Assembly: GCF_000284375.1 (NCBI RefSeq)
Contig: NC_017249.1
Span: 9,045,001 to 9,109,000, forward strand
Direction of reading: 5' to 3'
DNA: 64,000 bases
Origin: Bradyrhizobium japonicum USDA 6
Lineage (GTDB): Bacteria > Pseudomonadota > Alphaproteobacteria > Rhizobiales > Xanthobacteraceae
The position numbers and the translations under genes were made by a program. This document shows positions 17,700 through 27,388 of the stretch, one piece after another. The notes below the pieces were generated by a model that saw nothing but the letters and a program-made list of their open reading frames with translations, made no database searches and was not told the origin of the DNA. Positions within the stretch are counted from its first letter, which is position 1; each line of letters opens with the position of its first letter.

Positions 17700-17813
17700 G
17701 GGCCGTTGCGTAGCGCGTTTTGGGGCCTCGTGGAATCAGCTTGGCGTGAAGAAAGGCCCTGAAAATACAGCAATATGGTTGCCGCACGGGGATGTGAGTG
17801 GTATCCCGCGCCC

Positions 17814-19625
17814 ATGACGACCGTCCCCATTTCCAACATCCGCAATTTCTCCATCGTCGCCCATATCGACCATGGCAAGTCGACGCTGGCCGACCGGCTG
17901 ATCCAGATGACCGGTGGCCTCACCGACCGCGAAATGGCGGGCAAGGAGCAGGTGCTCGATTCCATGGACATCGAGCGCGAGCGCGGCATCACCATCAAGG
18001 CGCAGACGGTCCGCCTCGCCTACCGCGCCAAGGACGGCAAGGACTACATCTTCAACCTGATGGACACGCCCGGCCATGTCGACTTCGCCTACGAAGTCTC
18101 GCGGTCGCTGGCGGCCTGCGAGGGTTCCCTGCTGGTGGTCGATGCCAGCCAGGGCGTCGAAGCGCAGACGCTTGCCAACGTCTACCAGGCGCTCGACAAC
18201 AACCACGAGATCGTCCCGGTCCTGAACAAAGTCGACCTTCCCGCGGCCGAACCCGAGAAGATCAAGCAGCAGATCGAGGACGTCATCGGCATCGATGCCT
18301 CCGACGCCGTGATGATCTCGGCCAAGACCGGCCTCGGCGTCCCCGACGTGCTGGAAGCCATTGTCACCCGCCTGCCGCCGCCGAAGGGCGACCGCGACGC
18401 GACCTTGAAGGCGCTGCTGGTCGACAGCTGGTACGACGTCTATCTCGGCGTGGTCGTGCTGATCCGCGTCGTCGACGGCGTCATGAAGAAGAACCAGCGC
18501 ATCCGCATGATGGGCACAGGCGCGGCCTATGACGTCGAGCGCGTCGGCTTCTTCACCCCGAAGATGGAGCAGGTCGACGAGCTCGGCCCCGGCGAGATCG
18601 GCTTCATCACCGCGGCGATCAAGGAAGTCGCCGACACCCGCGTCGGCGACACCATCACCGACGACAGGAAGCCGGTCACCGAAATGCTGCCGGGCTTCAA
18701 GCCGGCGATCCCGGTGGTGTTCTGCGGCCTGTTCCCGGCCGACGCCAATGACTTCGAAACGCTGCGCGGGGCGATGGGCAAGTTGCGCCTCAACGACGCG
18801 AGCTTCTCCTACGAGATGGAAACCTCGGCTGCGCTGGGCTTCGGCTTCCGCTGCGGCTTCCTCGGGCTGTTGCACCTCGAGATCATCCAGGAGCGGCTGT
18901 CGCGCGAGTTCGACCTCAACCTGATCGCGACCGCGCCAAGCGTGATCTACAAGATGCACCTGACCGACGGCCAGGAGATCTCGATCCACAATCCCGTCGA
19001 CATGCCCGACGTGGTCAAGATCGCCGATATCGAGGAGCCCTGGATCGAGGCCACCATCCTCACTCCCGACGAATATCTCGGCAGCGTGTTGAAACTGTGC
19101 CAGGACCGCCGCGGCGCGCAGAAGGAGCTGACCTATGTCGGCTCGCGCGCCATGGTGAAGTACGACCTGCCGCTCAACGAAGTCGTGTTCGACTTCTACG
19201 ACCGCCTGAAATCGGTCTCCAAGGGCTACGCCTCGTTCGACTATCACCTGACCGACTACAAGGTGGCCGATCTCGTCAAGATGCAGATCCTGGTCAACAA
19301 CGAGCCGGTCGACGCGCTGTCGATGCTGGTGCATCGCACCCGCGCGGAGGGGCGCGGCCGCGCCATGGTCGAGAAGATGAAGGAGCTGATCCCGCCGCAC
19401 ATGTTCCAGATCCCGATCCAGGCGGCGATCGGCGGCAAGGTGATCGCCCGCGAGACGGTGCGCGCGCTGCGCAAGGACGTCACCGCGAAGTGCTACGGCG
19501 GCGACATCACGCGTAAGCGGAAACTTCTGGAGAAGCAGAAGGAAGGCAAGAAGAAGATGCGGCAGTTCGGCAAGGTCGACATCCCGCAGGAAGCCTTCAT
19601 TGCCGCCCTGAAGGTCGATAGCTGA
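17814..19625 (+). CDS. lepA: Translation elongation factor 4 (LepA)
   Basis: 603 residues, the standard length. It is a ribosome-associated GTPase implicated in translocation fidelity and ribosome assembly. G1 is A-H-I-D-H-G-K-S-T (near 20), G3 is D-T-P-G-H-V-D-F, and G4 is N-K-V-D-L-P. Domains II, III and V and the LepA-specific C-terminal domain (ending [16 protein letters not shown]) are complete. I choose the ATG at 17814 ([12 protein letters not shown]) because homologues start there; an in-frame ATG at 17775 would add 13 unconserved residues. Confidence 0.97.
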   Translation: MTTVPISNIRNFSIVAHIDHGKSTLADRLIQMTGGLTDREMAGKEQVLDSMDIERERGITIKAQTVRLAYRAKDGKDYIFNLMDTPGHVDFAYEVSRSLAACEGSLLVVDASQGVEAQTLANVYQALDNNHEIVPVLNKVDLPAAEPEKIKQQIEDVIGIDASDAVMISAKTGLGVPDVLEAIVTRLPPPKGDRDATLKALLVDSWYDVYLGVVVLIRVVDGVMKKNQRIRMMGTGAAYDVERVGFFTPKMEQVDELGPGEIGFITAAIKEVADTRVGDTITDDRKPVTEMLPGFKPAIPVVFCGLFPADANDFETLRGAMGKLRLNDASFSYEMETSAALGFGFRCGFLGLLHLEIIQERLSREFDLNLIATAPSVIYKMHLTDGQEISIHNPVDMPDVVKIADIEEPWIEATILTPDEYLGSVLKLCQDRRGAQKELTYVGSRAMVKYDLPLNEVVFDFYDRLKSVSKGYASFDYHLTDYKVADLVKMQILVNNEPVDALSMLVHRTRAEGRGRAMVEKMKELIPPHMFQIPIQAAIGGKVIARETVRALRKDVTAKCYGGDITRKRKLLEKQKEGKKKMRQFGKVDIPQEAFIAALKVDS

Positions 19626-20145
19626 GGCGAATGCTCAGGCCGCTCCGGACCTGACTGGATTGGGGCCCGGCCCGACATGTCGGAGGCCGGCAAAACAAAA
19701 TTCGCGAAAACAACCCCATGCACAGTAGCCGGGCCCTTGTCGGCATTGGGCTTTTTCGATTTTACGAAATCGATTTGACCCGTCGGGCAAAACACCGGCA
19801 GAATGTCATCATGGCAGCGGGTGTGCAGCAGGCGTCCATCAGGACGCACCATCTCGACTGCCAACCGATTGGCAACCTCTGAATTCGATATCCAGGCGCC
19901 ACGCCGGTGACGGCTTGCGTCGGCTACTGGCGCGTCAACCTACCTGCCAAGCACTGCTCCTCGAAGACCGCTTTTGACCCGTGGCGGGGATGCAGGCAGA
20001 GCTTACCGTCATAGTGGGCTTCGTTGGGGTCCTGCTCGCTCTGAATGTAAACCTTAGGTGCATTGATAGGTGCAACGCAACGTCGCATAGCAGAGATTAC
20101 ACCGCTGGGATATTCTGGTTTGCCTCGACACGCAGGGAGGCCACC
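19626..20145. other. 520-base gene-free stretch at the start of the accessory region
   Basis: No supported gene. Composition falls and repeats appear: the segment CTCCTCGAAGACCGC...TTTGACCC at 19957-19980 is found again at 27063-27086. A T-rich segment follows GGGC at about 19750, but its stem is too short to call a terminator. This marks the change from core to accessory sequence. Confidence 0.5.
19957..19980. repeat. Dispersed repeat R3, copy 1
   Basis: CTCCTCGAAGACCGC followed by a T-rich TTTTGACCC; the copy at 27063-27086 differs by one base. Confidence 0.55.
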
Positions 20146-21045
20146 ATGCACTTCGGAATCAGAGCCCTGATCGCCGGCCTCGTTCTCTGTCCTTGGCATT
20201 TGACCACAGCCATCGGAGCTGACGTCAAACAGGTAAGCGCCAACGGCGCGCAATTTGCCTATATCGAGGCTGGGCAAGGCGATCCCGTTGTTTTGGTGCA
20301 CGGCGGACTTCAGGATTATCGCTTTTGGAATGCGCATCTTCCCGTGTTCGCGAAAAGCTACCGTGCCATCGCCTATAGCCGGCAGAACCATTTTCCGAAC
20401 GCAACGAGTGGGGACGGTCTGCCTGATGCGGCGGCAGACGTTCACGGTGAGGATTTGGCCGCCATCCTGGCAGGGCTCGGCGTGAAACGAGCTCACATAG
20501 TTGCTCACTCGGCCGGCGCACATGCCGCGCTGTTCTTTGCCTTCAATCATCCTGAGATGGTGCAAACGCTGATCATCAATGAACCCCCGGCTACAGGCTT
20601 GCTCGCCGGAACACCCGGAGGCGCGGAGGTCTTGAACGAATGGAACGTTCGATTTGCGTCCACACGGGAGGCATTCCGAAAGGGCGAGATCGATGCCGGG
20701 CTGCGGCTCTTCGCCGAAGCCGTCGGCGGGCCCGGCACCTACGACAGGCGGCCCGAGAGTGATCGCAAGATGATGTCCGACAATGCGCTGTCTTCTGTCG
20801 CGGACGTGATAGCCACCCGCCCGCGTCCGGTGTTCACCTGTGACATGGCAAAGCGCATCTCGGCGCCGACGCTTGTGACAAATGGTGAGCGCACTCCGGA
20901 GTTCTTCCAACGCATCGTGGACGAACTGGAACGATGCCTGCCTCAACGAACTCGAGTTAAAATTCCCGGCTCATCTCACACCGTTCCGGGAGAGGCCCCT
21001 AACGCCTACGACGAGGTCGTACTGGCCTTCATCGCGAGCCACTAG
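20146..21045 (+). CDS. Exported alpha/beta hydrolase
   Basis: 299 residues. The start at 20146 is set by GGGAGG six bases upstream and by the signal peptide that follows (M-H-F-G-I-R-A-L-I-A-G-L-V to A-I-G-A). The hydrolase fold is clear: oxyanion motif V-L-V-H-G-G, nucleophile Ser about 122 in A-H-S-A-G-A, and catalytic His about 278 in G-S-S-H-T-V. The acid residue lies in the P-T-L-V-T-N-G-E-R-T segment, where the usual Asp may be replaced by Glu. The substrate is unknown. It stands alone between repeat-bearing gaps, typical of acquired genes. Confidence 0.85.
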   Translation: MHFGIRALIAGLVLCPWHLTTAIGADVKQVSANGAQFAYIEAGQGDPVVLVHGGLQDYRFWNAHLPVFAKSYRAIAYSRQNHFPNATSGDGLPDAAADVHGEDLAAILAGLGVKRAHIVAHSAGAHAALFFAFNHPEMVQTLIINEPPATGLLAGTPGGAEVLNEWNVRFASTREAFRKGEIDAGLRLFAEAVGGPGTYDRRPESDRKMMSDNALSSVADVIATRPRPVFTCDMAKRISAPTLVTNGERTPEFFQRIVDELERCLPQRTRVKIPGSSHTVPGEAPNAYDEVVLAFIASH

Positions 21046-21170
21046 CAAGGTGCGGCTGCTCGTTTGCTCACTGAGGATTCTTAGTCTCTGGTAACCGCGC
21101 GCTCCACTTCTCTCTTCCGCCCTCGCCGGTATCCACGGGCGATGAAGTGATTGAATCAAGCAGCGCGACT

Positions 21171-21270
21171 TCCGCTTCTGGCCTGTGTGAGACATCGCGG
21201 TGCAGTCTGACGATTTCACAGGGGTAAACCGGAAGAGAGCGGCACGCGGCCATAGTGACGCGATTGACCC
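21171..21270. repeat. Dispersed repeat R1, copy 1
   Basis: Shares GTGTGAGACAT, GCAGTCTGACGATTTC, CACAGGGG, GACCGGAAG-like and CGGCCATAGTGACGCG segments with copies at 34276-34346 and 39809-39906. Lies between the hydrolase stop and the cyclase stop. Confidence 0.75.
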
Positions 21271-21280
21271 AAAGGCGACG

Positions 21281-23071
21281 TCACTGCTCCGGCACCCCAG
21301 CCAAGCTCAGCCCCTCATACAAGTGAGCGCGTCCGGCGAGGTAGATCGGGTTGTCGCTTGGCAGGTGGGAGCGAACGCGGCGTATGGAGAAACTTGGATT
21401 GAGGGCAAGTGCCGCCCGCGACGCGCGTTTAGCTTCATCGATCGCACCGAGCCGTGCCAACGCAGCGGCCAACCAAAAATGCGCGAGCGGATGATTTCGA
21501 TTGGCCTCAATGCTACGGCGTAAGCAAACTGCAGCCTCTCCGTACGCGCCAAGGTGAAACTTGGCCATCCCGACGATCATCAGCCAAATATAGGAACGCG
21601 TATCGCGAGGAGACAAACGAAGAGCCTCCTGCACATCGGCCTCCGTCTCCCCTGCACGGCCAATGTACACCTTGGCGAGGCCGATCCAAGCGTGAGCATG
21701 GGCCAAATTGCGATCCAGCACCAGGGCCCGTTCGCATTCAGCAATACCCTCAGGTACGCGATTCGTAAGAACCTGGACGACGCCCAATCGCAAGTGCGCC
21801 AACGCATGCTGAGGGGCCAGCGACAAAACCTCATTAATAGTCGCCTCAGCCAACGCAAGACGCGGAGCTGGGTCGTCAGTTAACAATGCGGCCGCCGCTG
21901 CTTCATCCAGACCTGCGCGGGCGACCAGCGCGTCGATGCAGCCCGGGTCTAACGCCAGAGCTCCTTCGAAAAAGCCGCGCGCCTGCGTCAGGTGCTCTGG
22001 CGCAGTCCCTCTGTTCGCGATGGCGACGCCCTGGAAATAAAGATCCATCGCGTCTGGATCTACGGAGCGTTGGGCTCGCCGCGCCTCTGCCGCAATGAGC
22101 TCAGCATTTAGCGCACCGGCCAACCGAGCAACGATCTCGTCCTGCATATCGAACAGATCAGCAAGAGGTTTATCAAACCGTTCGGCCCAAAGGTGACTGC
22201 CACTTTCGCTGTCGACAAGCTGAGCATTGACCCGAAGCCGATTGCCACTTCGCTGGACAGATCCTTCAAGCACGTAGCGCACGTTCAATTCGCGCCCAAT
22301 TCTTTTTAAGTCGATCGTTGCACCTTTGTACGTGAATGCGGTGTGTCGGCCGATTACAAATGCGCCGGATATGCGCGACATGTCTGTGGTTAAGGCCTCT
22401 GTGACCCCGTCCACAAAATACTCTTGCTCCGGACCACCACCGAGACTGGCAAAAGGCAGCACAACAATGGAAAGACGAGGTGGAGAGGATGAAGGCCGGA
22501 GCGCCCGCTGTGCCCACGACGATGTGCTCAGGTCGTCCCAGATTACAGCGTAGGACCGCACAGCGCGATCAATGTTCTTGAGAGGTCGCTCGCCCAGATC
22601 GATGAAGTCGACCCCAACTTTGCCGCGGACATAATCGTACGCAGAAGACGAGATACAGATGCCGCCGGGTTGCGCCAAGCTCTCAAGCCGCGCTGCGATG
22701 TTGACGCCATCTCCGAAGATGTCATGCGGCTCAACAATTACATCACTAATGTTGATACCAACCCGGAAAGCAATGCGCCGTTCTTCAACGTCATTAGAGG
22801 TCAGCTCCTTGACGCGGCTCTGGAACAGCACCGCAGCTCGAACCGCTTCGACGGCGCTCGGAAACTCGGCCAAGAACCCGTCGCCGGTATTCTTGACAAT
22901 CCGGCCGCTGTGGTCGGTGATTGCTGGATCAACAGCCTCTGCCAATAGCGCTGTCAGTTTGGTGTGCGTCGCCTCTTCGTCATGATGCATGAGCCTCGAA
23001 TAACCAGCAACGTCGGCGGCCAATATAGCCGCCAACCTGCGCTCGACCCGCCCTAGCCGCTCCTGCGCCAT
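21281..23071 (-). CDS. Class III adenylate/guanylate cyclase with TolB-like and TPR domains
   Basis: 596 residues. The N-terminal cyclase domain (about 10-180) has both metal-binding aspartates (A-A-D-V-A-G-Y-S near 20 and N-T-G-D-G-F near 64), a Lys before the latter as in adenylate cyclases, and the transition-state Asn/Arg in D-G-V-N-I-A-A-R-L-E, so it should be active. Residues ~200-320 are a TolB/FlgO-like domain (V-L-P-F-A-S-L, E-Q-E-Y-F-V-D-G, R-Y-V-L-E-G-S-V). The rest are tetratricopeptide repeats. There is no membrane helix. The body is shared with the winged-helix proteins at 36281, 46466 and 48164. The signal sensed is unknown; I expect cAMP production tuned by the TPR part. Confidence 0.9.
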   Translation of the reverse strand: MAQERLGRVERRLAAILAADVAGYSRLMHHDEEATHTKLTALLAEAVDPAITDHSGRIVKNTGDGFLAEFPSAVEAVRAAVLFQSRVKELTSNDVEERRIAFRVGINISDVIVEPHDIFGDGVNIAARLESLAQPGGICISSSAYDYVRGKVGVDFIDLGERPLKNIDRAVRSYAVIWDDLSTSSWAQRALRPSSSPPRLSIVVLPFASLGGGPEQEYFVDGVTEALTTDMSRISGAFVIGRHTAFTYKGATIDLKRIGRELNVRYVLEGSVQRSGNRLRVNAQLVDSESGSHLWAERFDKPLADLFDMQDEIVARLAGALNAELIAAEARRAQRSVDPDAMDLYFQGVAIANRGTAPEHLTQARGFFEGALALDPGCIDALVARAGLDEAAAAALLTDDPAPRLALAEATINEVLSLAPQHALAHLRLGVVQVLTNRVPEGIAECERALVLDRNLAHAHAWIGLAKVYIGRAGETEADVQEALRLSPRDTRSYIWLMIVGMAKFHLGAYGEAAVCLRRSIEANRNHPLAHFWLAAALARLGAIDEAKRASRAALALNPSFSIRRVRSHLPSDNPIYLAGRAHLYEGLSLAGVPEQ

Positions 23072-23141
23072 GGTCCGCGATCCGTTTTGAATGCCATTGT
23101 ACGACGGATCAGATGGAATTCCCAGCCGGACCGATGTCGCC

Positions 23142-23240
23142 TATTGGCCCATCAGCGAAGTGGCGACACCTTTCATTGAGGTCCGCTTGGTGGGGTAGAG
23201 CGGACTGACTTTGCTCACTCTGAGTTCTTCGCATTTTGAC
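23142..23240. repeat. Dispersed repeat R2, copy 1
   Basis: Nearly identical over ~95 bases to 38020-38114 (GGCCC-TCAGCGAAG-GGCGACACC, CATTGAGGTCCGCTTGGTGG, CTGACTTTGCTCACTC). It sits just upstream of the cyclase-TPR gene; the second copy sits just downstream of a winged-helix TPR gene. Confidence 0.85.
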
Positions 23241-23264
23241 CCCAAGCAGACTACCAAGCCCTGT

Positions 23265-23447
23265 TCATCGAGCGCGCGCTTGTTTCAGAAGGCCTAGCGC
23301 CAGGATGAGAAAGACCGGGACGATAACTACAAAGGAAAGAAACGCCGTCATGCTTTTATGCCAAAACAAAAAGCACGTTGCTGCGGCGATGATGGTTATC
23401 GATAGGGTCGAGCCAACCAAAGCCAAGGTCCGTTTCGTACGCTTCAT
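23265..23447 (-). CDS. Small membrane protein, unknown
   Basis: 60 residues from the ATG at 23447 (a TTG 14 codons upstream is less likely). A basic start M-K-R-T-K-R-T is followed by two hydrophobic segments (A-L-V-G-S-T-L-S-I-T-I-I-A-A and A-F-L-S-F-V-V-I-V-P-V-F-L-I-L-A-L), so a two-helix inner-membrane protein is predicted. I do not recognise it, and the ribosome site is weak. Confidence 0.4.
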   Translation of the reverse strand: MKRTKRTLALVGSTLSITIIAAATCFLFWHKSMTAFLSFVVIVPVFLILALGLLKQARAR

Positions 23448-23639
23448 AGAGGCCCCAAATACGAAGACACGTGTCAATCGCACTAACAAGCCCTAACGCC
23501 AGCCCAATTGCCAGTGCCACAAAGTCCACTCATGGGCGGCGGTCAGGACGGCGCCTGTTGATCCATTGCGGTCTTACAGCGTCAATGTTTATGCGGATTA
23601 ATAGCGTCACTTCGAGAGCTTCGAGGGGGCGCGGCTGTC

Positions 23640-24038
23640 TCAGTTGCCGAGCCCACGGCGCACAGCAACAAGCCAGTACGCGCAGCCTGCAACGAGGCCG
23701 GCTAACACGTATGACCATATCGTGGTGTCTGGCCATGGAGTGATCAGGCGTTGGCCGAGCCAACCGATTGCCGCGCCGCATACTGCGAATACTGCGACAG
23801 ACCGCACATGCAGGACTCTGGTTATCCAAATGACAGCAGCGGCAGGAATGGCCGACATCATGGTGATGAAAACCAGATGTACAAGCGCGACAAAGATGCC
23901 CGTCGCCAAGCCGGCGGGAGTAAGTCCAATCGGATGAAAAACTCCCGCGATCAGGCCAACGACAAAAAGGGTCAACGTCGCCCCACAACAGCCCGCGAGC
24001 CACCCTTTCAAAGCCCGTGTGAGAAATAGGTCGTTCAT
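23640..24038 (-). CDS. Four-helix membrane protein, unknown
   Basis: 132 residues with four hydrophobic helices (beginning about residues 12, 43, 78 and 107) and short polar loops. Charged residues are few. No conserved motif is recognised. The ATG at 24038 lacks a strong ribosome site, so the start is uncertain. The hydrophobic pattern and length make a real gene more likely than not. Confidence 0.55.
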   Translation of the reverse strand: MNDLFLTRALKGWLAGCCGATLTLFVVGLIAGVFHPIGLTPAGLATGIFVALVHLVFITMMSAIPAAAVIWITRVLHVRSVAVFAVCGAAIGWLGQRLITPWPDTTIWSYVLAGLVAGCAYWLVAVRRGLGN

Positions 24039-24367
24039 CGATTTGCAGTGAGTCCAAACGCAGAAGGATCGGGCAGGTTTGAACCGTTAAACTAGCATAG
24101 CCGCCCTAAGGATGTTTCAACCAGCTCTTTCAACGTTGAGTATTTCGAGTGCGGCTTCGGCTTTGGCCCATAGCCGACCAATCGCGACATGCTGCCCGAT
24201 GGCAGCTTCTGGCCCTTTGCTGACATACCAGGGCCGTTGGCGCGGTGTCGGCTTTTGCCCCGATGCCGCCCGCGCCACGCGCCGCATGTGCAACGCAGCA
24301 CCTTGCCAACGCAGCGAGCGCGACGACGAAAACGTGATACTCTTTTCCGCCAGGCCACGAGGATCGA
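24039..24367. other. Gene-free stretch with repeat R4
   Basis: About 330 bases with no supported gene. The segment near 24176-24214 (ACCAATCGCG, GATGGCAGCTTCTG) recurs in diverged form at 25392-25430, so the next gene (the binding protein) is bracketed by two copies. The promoter for the binding protein must lie at the right end. Confidence 0.5.
24176..24214. repeat. Dispersed repeat R4, copy 1
   Basis: ACCAATCGCGACATG then CGATGGCAGCTTCTG; copy 2 at 25392-25430 reads ACCAATCGCGGCATG then CGATGGCTGCTTTTG. Same orientation. Confidence 0.5.
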
Positions 24368-25327
24368 ATGAAGCGGCGGGAGTTCATTTTCCTAGTCATG
24401 GGGGCAGCGATCGGTTGCCCCATCATGGCCATGGCGCAGCAATCCAAGACCGTCCGGGTGGGCATGCTCAACCCAAGCTTTGCTGTCCAAAAGCCTTTAG
24501 ATGCCTTCCGAAAGCAATTAGGCGACCTCGGCTATATTGAGGGCAAGAACCTCATCATCGACTATAGGACAGCGGAAGGACATTTCGAGCGCTTGCCTCA
24601 ACTCGTAAAGGAACTCGTCGCGCTCCGACCCGATGTTCTGGTTGCGATTGCGACCCCGGCTATCGCTGCGGCCCAGCGAGCCACATCCACGATACCCATC
24701 GTGATGTCGCCTTCAACGGACCCGATTGGTTCCGGGTTCATCAAGAGCTTTGCACATCCGGGAGGCAATATAACCGGCGTGGCCAATATGTACGGCGACG
24801 TAATGGGCAAGTCAGTGGAAACGCTACACGAGCTACTGCCTGCCGCGAAAACGGTTGCCGTACTGATGTCGCTGAATACTACCCATCCTACGCAATACGA
24901 GCTAGCGCGAGCCGCGCTTCAATCTTTCGGAACGTCGGTTTTCCCAGTCGTCGCCCCTACACCGGACGACTTGCCTGATGCCTTTCACAAGATGACAGAT
25001 GCACACTGTGACGCTCTGTTTGTTCTTGCCGACCCATTCCGACCGACAATCGCTTCTCTAGCGGCAAGTTCGAGAATTCCCGCGGTGTATCAATATAGAG
25101 AATTCGTGGATGCCGGTGGTTTAGCTAGCTATGGTGCAAACAACGTCGGAATGTTCAAGATGGCAGCCCGATACGTGGACAGAATTCTCAAGGGTGCAAG
25201 TCCTTCCGAAACACCAGTTGAGCAACCCACCAAGTTCGAACTGATAGTCAATCTGAAAACTGCAAAAGCACTCGGCCTCACCGTGCCGCCCTCGATACTC
25301 GCCCGCGCCGACGAGGTGATCGAGTAA
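24368..25327 (+). CDS. ABC transporter substrate-binding protein, PF04392/TrpX-like
   Basis: 319 residues. The signal peptide (M-K-R-R-E-F-I-F-L-V-M-G-A-A-I-G then M-A-M-A-Q) has a double arginine, though not the full Tat motif. The body matches the periplasmic binding fold of the PF04392 family, with L-G-Y-I-E-G-K-N, P-D-V-L-V-A and A-H-P-G-G-N-I-T-G-V. GAGGA lies six bases before the ATG. Such genes are abundant as orphans in Bradyrhizobium; no permease or ATPase is adjacent. The ligand is unknown (some relatives bind aromatic amino acids). Confidence 0.9.
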   Translation: MKRREFIFLVMGAAIGCPIMAMAQQSKTVRVGMLNPSFAVQKPLDAFRKQLGDLGYIEGKNLIIDYRTAEGHFERLPQLVKELVALRPDVLVAIATPAIAAAQRATSTIPIVMSPSTDPIGSGFIKSFAHPGGNITGVANMYGDVMGKSVETLHELLPAAKTVAVLMSLNTTHPTQYELARAALQSFGTSVFPVVAPTPDDLPDAFHKMTDAHCDALFVLADPFRPTIASLAASSRIPAVYQYREFVDAGGLASYGANNVGMFKMAARYVDRILKGASPSETPVEQPTKFELIVNLKTAKALGLTVPPSILARADEVIE

Positions 25328-25391
25328 CCGGTAACCTGCAATCGTGCACATCGTTTTTGGTGCAATGCATGAGCCCGGAAGCGGCCCCTGA

Positions 25392-25430
25392 CGAACCAAT
25401 CGCGGCATGGTGCGCGATGGCTGCTTTTGA
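25392..25430. repeat. Dispersed repeat R4, copy 2
   Basis: Diverged partner of 24176-24214; lies between the binding-protein gene and the ClC gene, in what would be the extra N-terminus if the ClC frame were read from 25357. Confidence 0.5.
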
Positions 25431-25605
25431 CGCCCAAAGCGGGCCTCGGTTCGGCGCACCTTCGTTGGGACGCGTGGTAAGGTCCCCAGCATGTCGGCCG
25501 GAGGGGCGGTTCTTCGATCAAGTTGGAAGTATTCTTCTCGGGACATTCGCCGGTGATTTTGGCAAAGATTGTCCCCTGCGAAGGCCTCGGGATCATCGAC
25601 CAGCC

Positions 25606-26934
25606 GTGGACCATAACCCTGACGACGACCGGCAAGTCGCAGACGAACGTCGCAGCCTGTTGGGGCTCGCGGCGATGGCTCTCATCGTGGGAGCCGCGAC
25701 CGGATGCGTTGGGGCAATCTTCCGGCTTTTGCTCGCGCATGCCGATCATCTGCGCGATGCGATGATCGCGTGGGCCCATGGCCACGCAGTCTGGGGGTTC
25801 TTGACTGTCGTCGGCGCGTGCGCTGTCGCGACCCTGGTTGCCGCGTGGATGGTGCGGGAATTCTCGCCACACGCTTCGGGCAGCGGCATTCCGCATGTCG
25901 AAGCCGTTCTGCGCGAAGAGATCCGACCGGCGCCGTTTGGCCTGGTGCCGGTGAAATTCTTCGGCGGAATACTGGCGATCGGCTCCGGGCTGGCGCTGGG
26001 CCGTGAGGGGCCGACCGTCCAGATGGGCGCCGGTATCGCGGTTCTCGCTGCGCGCGCCTGCCGGCTCTGCTGGGCGGACTCGCGAGTGCTTCTGGCGGCC
26101 GGCGCCGGTGCCGGCCTTGCAACGGCCTTCAATGCGCCGATTGCCGGGCTCGTGTTCGTGCTGGAGGAACTAGTGCAGAAGTTCGAGCACCGTGTCGCCG
26201 TCGCCGCCCTTGCAGCGCTGGCGACGGCGATCCCGGTCGCAAGGTTGCTTCTCGGTGACGCGCCCGACTTTCACATCGGGCCGCTGAGCTATCCCGGCGC
26301 CGAATCCGCCCCGCTCTTTCTAACTCTGGGTGGCATCGCGGGACTGCTGGCTGTCGCATACAATCGCACCCTGCTTGCGACCATCGCAGTTCGCGACCGG
26401 TTTGCAGGGCTACCGATCGAGCTCCGCGCCGGACTGATTGGCGCAAGCGTCGGCATGTTGGCCTGGTTCGCGCCCGAACTGGTCGGTGGCGGAGATCAGA
26501 TCACGCAGCGGGCGCTGATCGGCCACGAGAGTGTGGGAGTCCTGGTGTTCGCATTCCTGATCCGATTCGGACTCGGCGCTCTCTCATACGCGGCTGGCAC
26601 GCCCGGCGGGCTGTTCGCACCCTTGCTCGTGCTCGGAGCCCAATCAGGGCTGCTGTTCGGGATGGCTTGCCACCTTGCATTCCCGGCGCTCTCCATCCAG
26701 CCGGAAGCATTTGCATTGGTGGGCATGGCCGCTCTCTTCACCGGCATTGTGCGCGCGCCGGTGACCGGCATCGTTCTCGTCGCCGAAATGACCGGTAACG
26801 TGACGATGCTGCTGCCGATGCTGGGCGCCTGCTTCATGGCGATGCTGCTGCCCATGCTGCTGGGCAATGCGCCGATTTACGATTCCCTGCGTGAGCATAC
26901 GCTGCGCCTGGAGCGGAAAATCAGACAGAGGTGA
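25606..26934 (+). CDS. ClC-family chloride/proton exchanger
   Basis: 442 residues from the GTG at 25606. The frame is open back to 25357, but those ~83 residues include repeat R4 and look non-coding, so I start where the family begins. Ion-path motifs are complete: G-S-G-I-P-H, G-R-E-G-P with the gating Glu, G-T-P-G-G-L-F-A-P, and the Tyr in A-P-I-Y. The inner proton Glu of exchangers is present (F-V-L-E-E-L matches F-I-I-E-E-M of E. coli ClcA), so antiport of 2 Cl- for 1 H+ is predicted rather than a passive channel. A role in acid tolerance is known for relatives. No CBS domains. Confidence 0.9.
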   Translation: MDHNPDDDRQVADERRSLLGLAAMALIVGAATGCVGAIFRLLLAHADHLRDAMIAWAHGHAVWGFLTVVGACAVATLVAAWMVREFSPHASGSGIPHVEAVLREEIRPAPFGLVPVKFFGGILAIGSGLALGREGPTVQMGAGIAVLAARACRLCWADSRVLLAAGAGAGLATAFNAPIAGLVFVLEELVQKFEHRVAVAALAALATAIPVARLLLGDAPDFHIGPLSYPGAESAPLFLTLGGIAGLLAVAYNRTLLATIAVRDRFAGLPIELRAGLIGASVGMLAWFAPELVGGGDQITQRALIGHESVGVLVFAFLIRFGLGALSYAAGTPGGLFAPLLVLGAQSGLLFGMACHLAFPALSIQPEAFALVGMAALFTGIVRAPVTGIVLVAEMTGNVTMLLPMLGACFMAMLLPMLLGNAPIYDSLREHTLRLERKIRQR

Positions 26935-27226
26935 GATCGATGCCATCCACCCCGACTATGCCGATGCGTGCAACGTTTTAGGCGTCCGACTTCCCCAATC
27001 GGAAATTCTGTTCTTGAGCCGTGACGGCCTACGTCAGCTTCTGGCCGGCCTGCCGGGCGCTTCTCCTCGAAGACCGCCTTTGACCCTGGCTGTGTGAAAA
27101 CGCTACCGTTTTTACACCGCCAAGACCCTATGCGGACAAGCGGCTTGTAGAACTAACGATGTCCGAACCGCGCCACGACCATCTCAGACTTCGTATCCGG
27201 CCACGGGTATCTGGAGGAGCAACAAT
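26935..27226. other. Gap after the ClC gene, with repeat R3
   Basis: About 290 bases. A short frame runs through it but is not protein-like. It holds the second copy of repeat R3 (27063-27086). The sequence just before 27227 carries GGAGGAG, serving the small open frame described next. Confidence 0.45.
27063..27086. repeat. Dispersed repeat R3, copy 2
   Basis: CTCCTCGAAGACCGC followed by CTTTGACCC; see 19957-19980. Confidence 0.55.
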
Positions 27227-27388
27227 ATGAAGCAACACATCTTCGAGGAACTGGCCACCAGCTCGACCGATTGGAATGCCTCGGTCATCATGGGCCACAT
27301 GGCTGTGGGCGGTTTCGTCGTCGCCTCAGATGAAGCGTCTTACGTGACAGGTTCGATACTGTTGGTCGCCGGCCAGTTCACGAGGTGA
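27227..27388 (+). pseudogene. Remnant of a short-chain dehydrogenase C-terminus
   Basis: 53 codons, too short for an enzyme. The last 22 residues, from V-A-S-D-E-A-S-Y-V-T-G through S-I-L-L-V-A-G-Q-F-T-R, closely resemble the C-terminal end of classical SDR proteins (usual form A-S-D-E-A-S-Y-V-T-G-x-x-L-x-V-D-G-G). The D-G-G is altered to A-G-Q. The first ~25 residues are unrelated. A good ribosome site (GGAGGAG, about eight bases before the ATG) means the fragment may still be translated. Confidence 0.6.

Noticed and set aside
17736..19400. 554-codon minus-strand frame opposite lepA
   Set aside because: Antisense shadow of lepA; composition is unlike a protein (His/Asp/Val repeats).
19720..19760. 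Rho-independent terminator after lepA
   Set aside because: GCCC...GGGC followed by T's gives only a 4-bp stem with an 11-base loop, too weak to call.
25357..25605. N-terminal extension of the ClC protein from 25357
   Set aside because: It contains repeat R4 and lacks similarity to ClC N-termini. A GTG at 25606 puts the start near the first helix.
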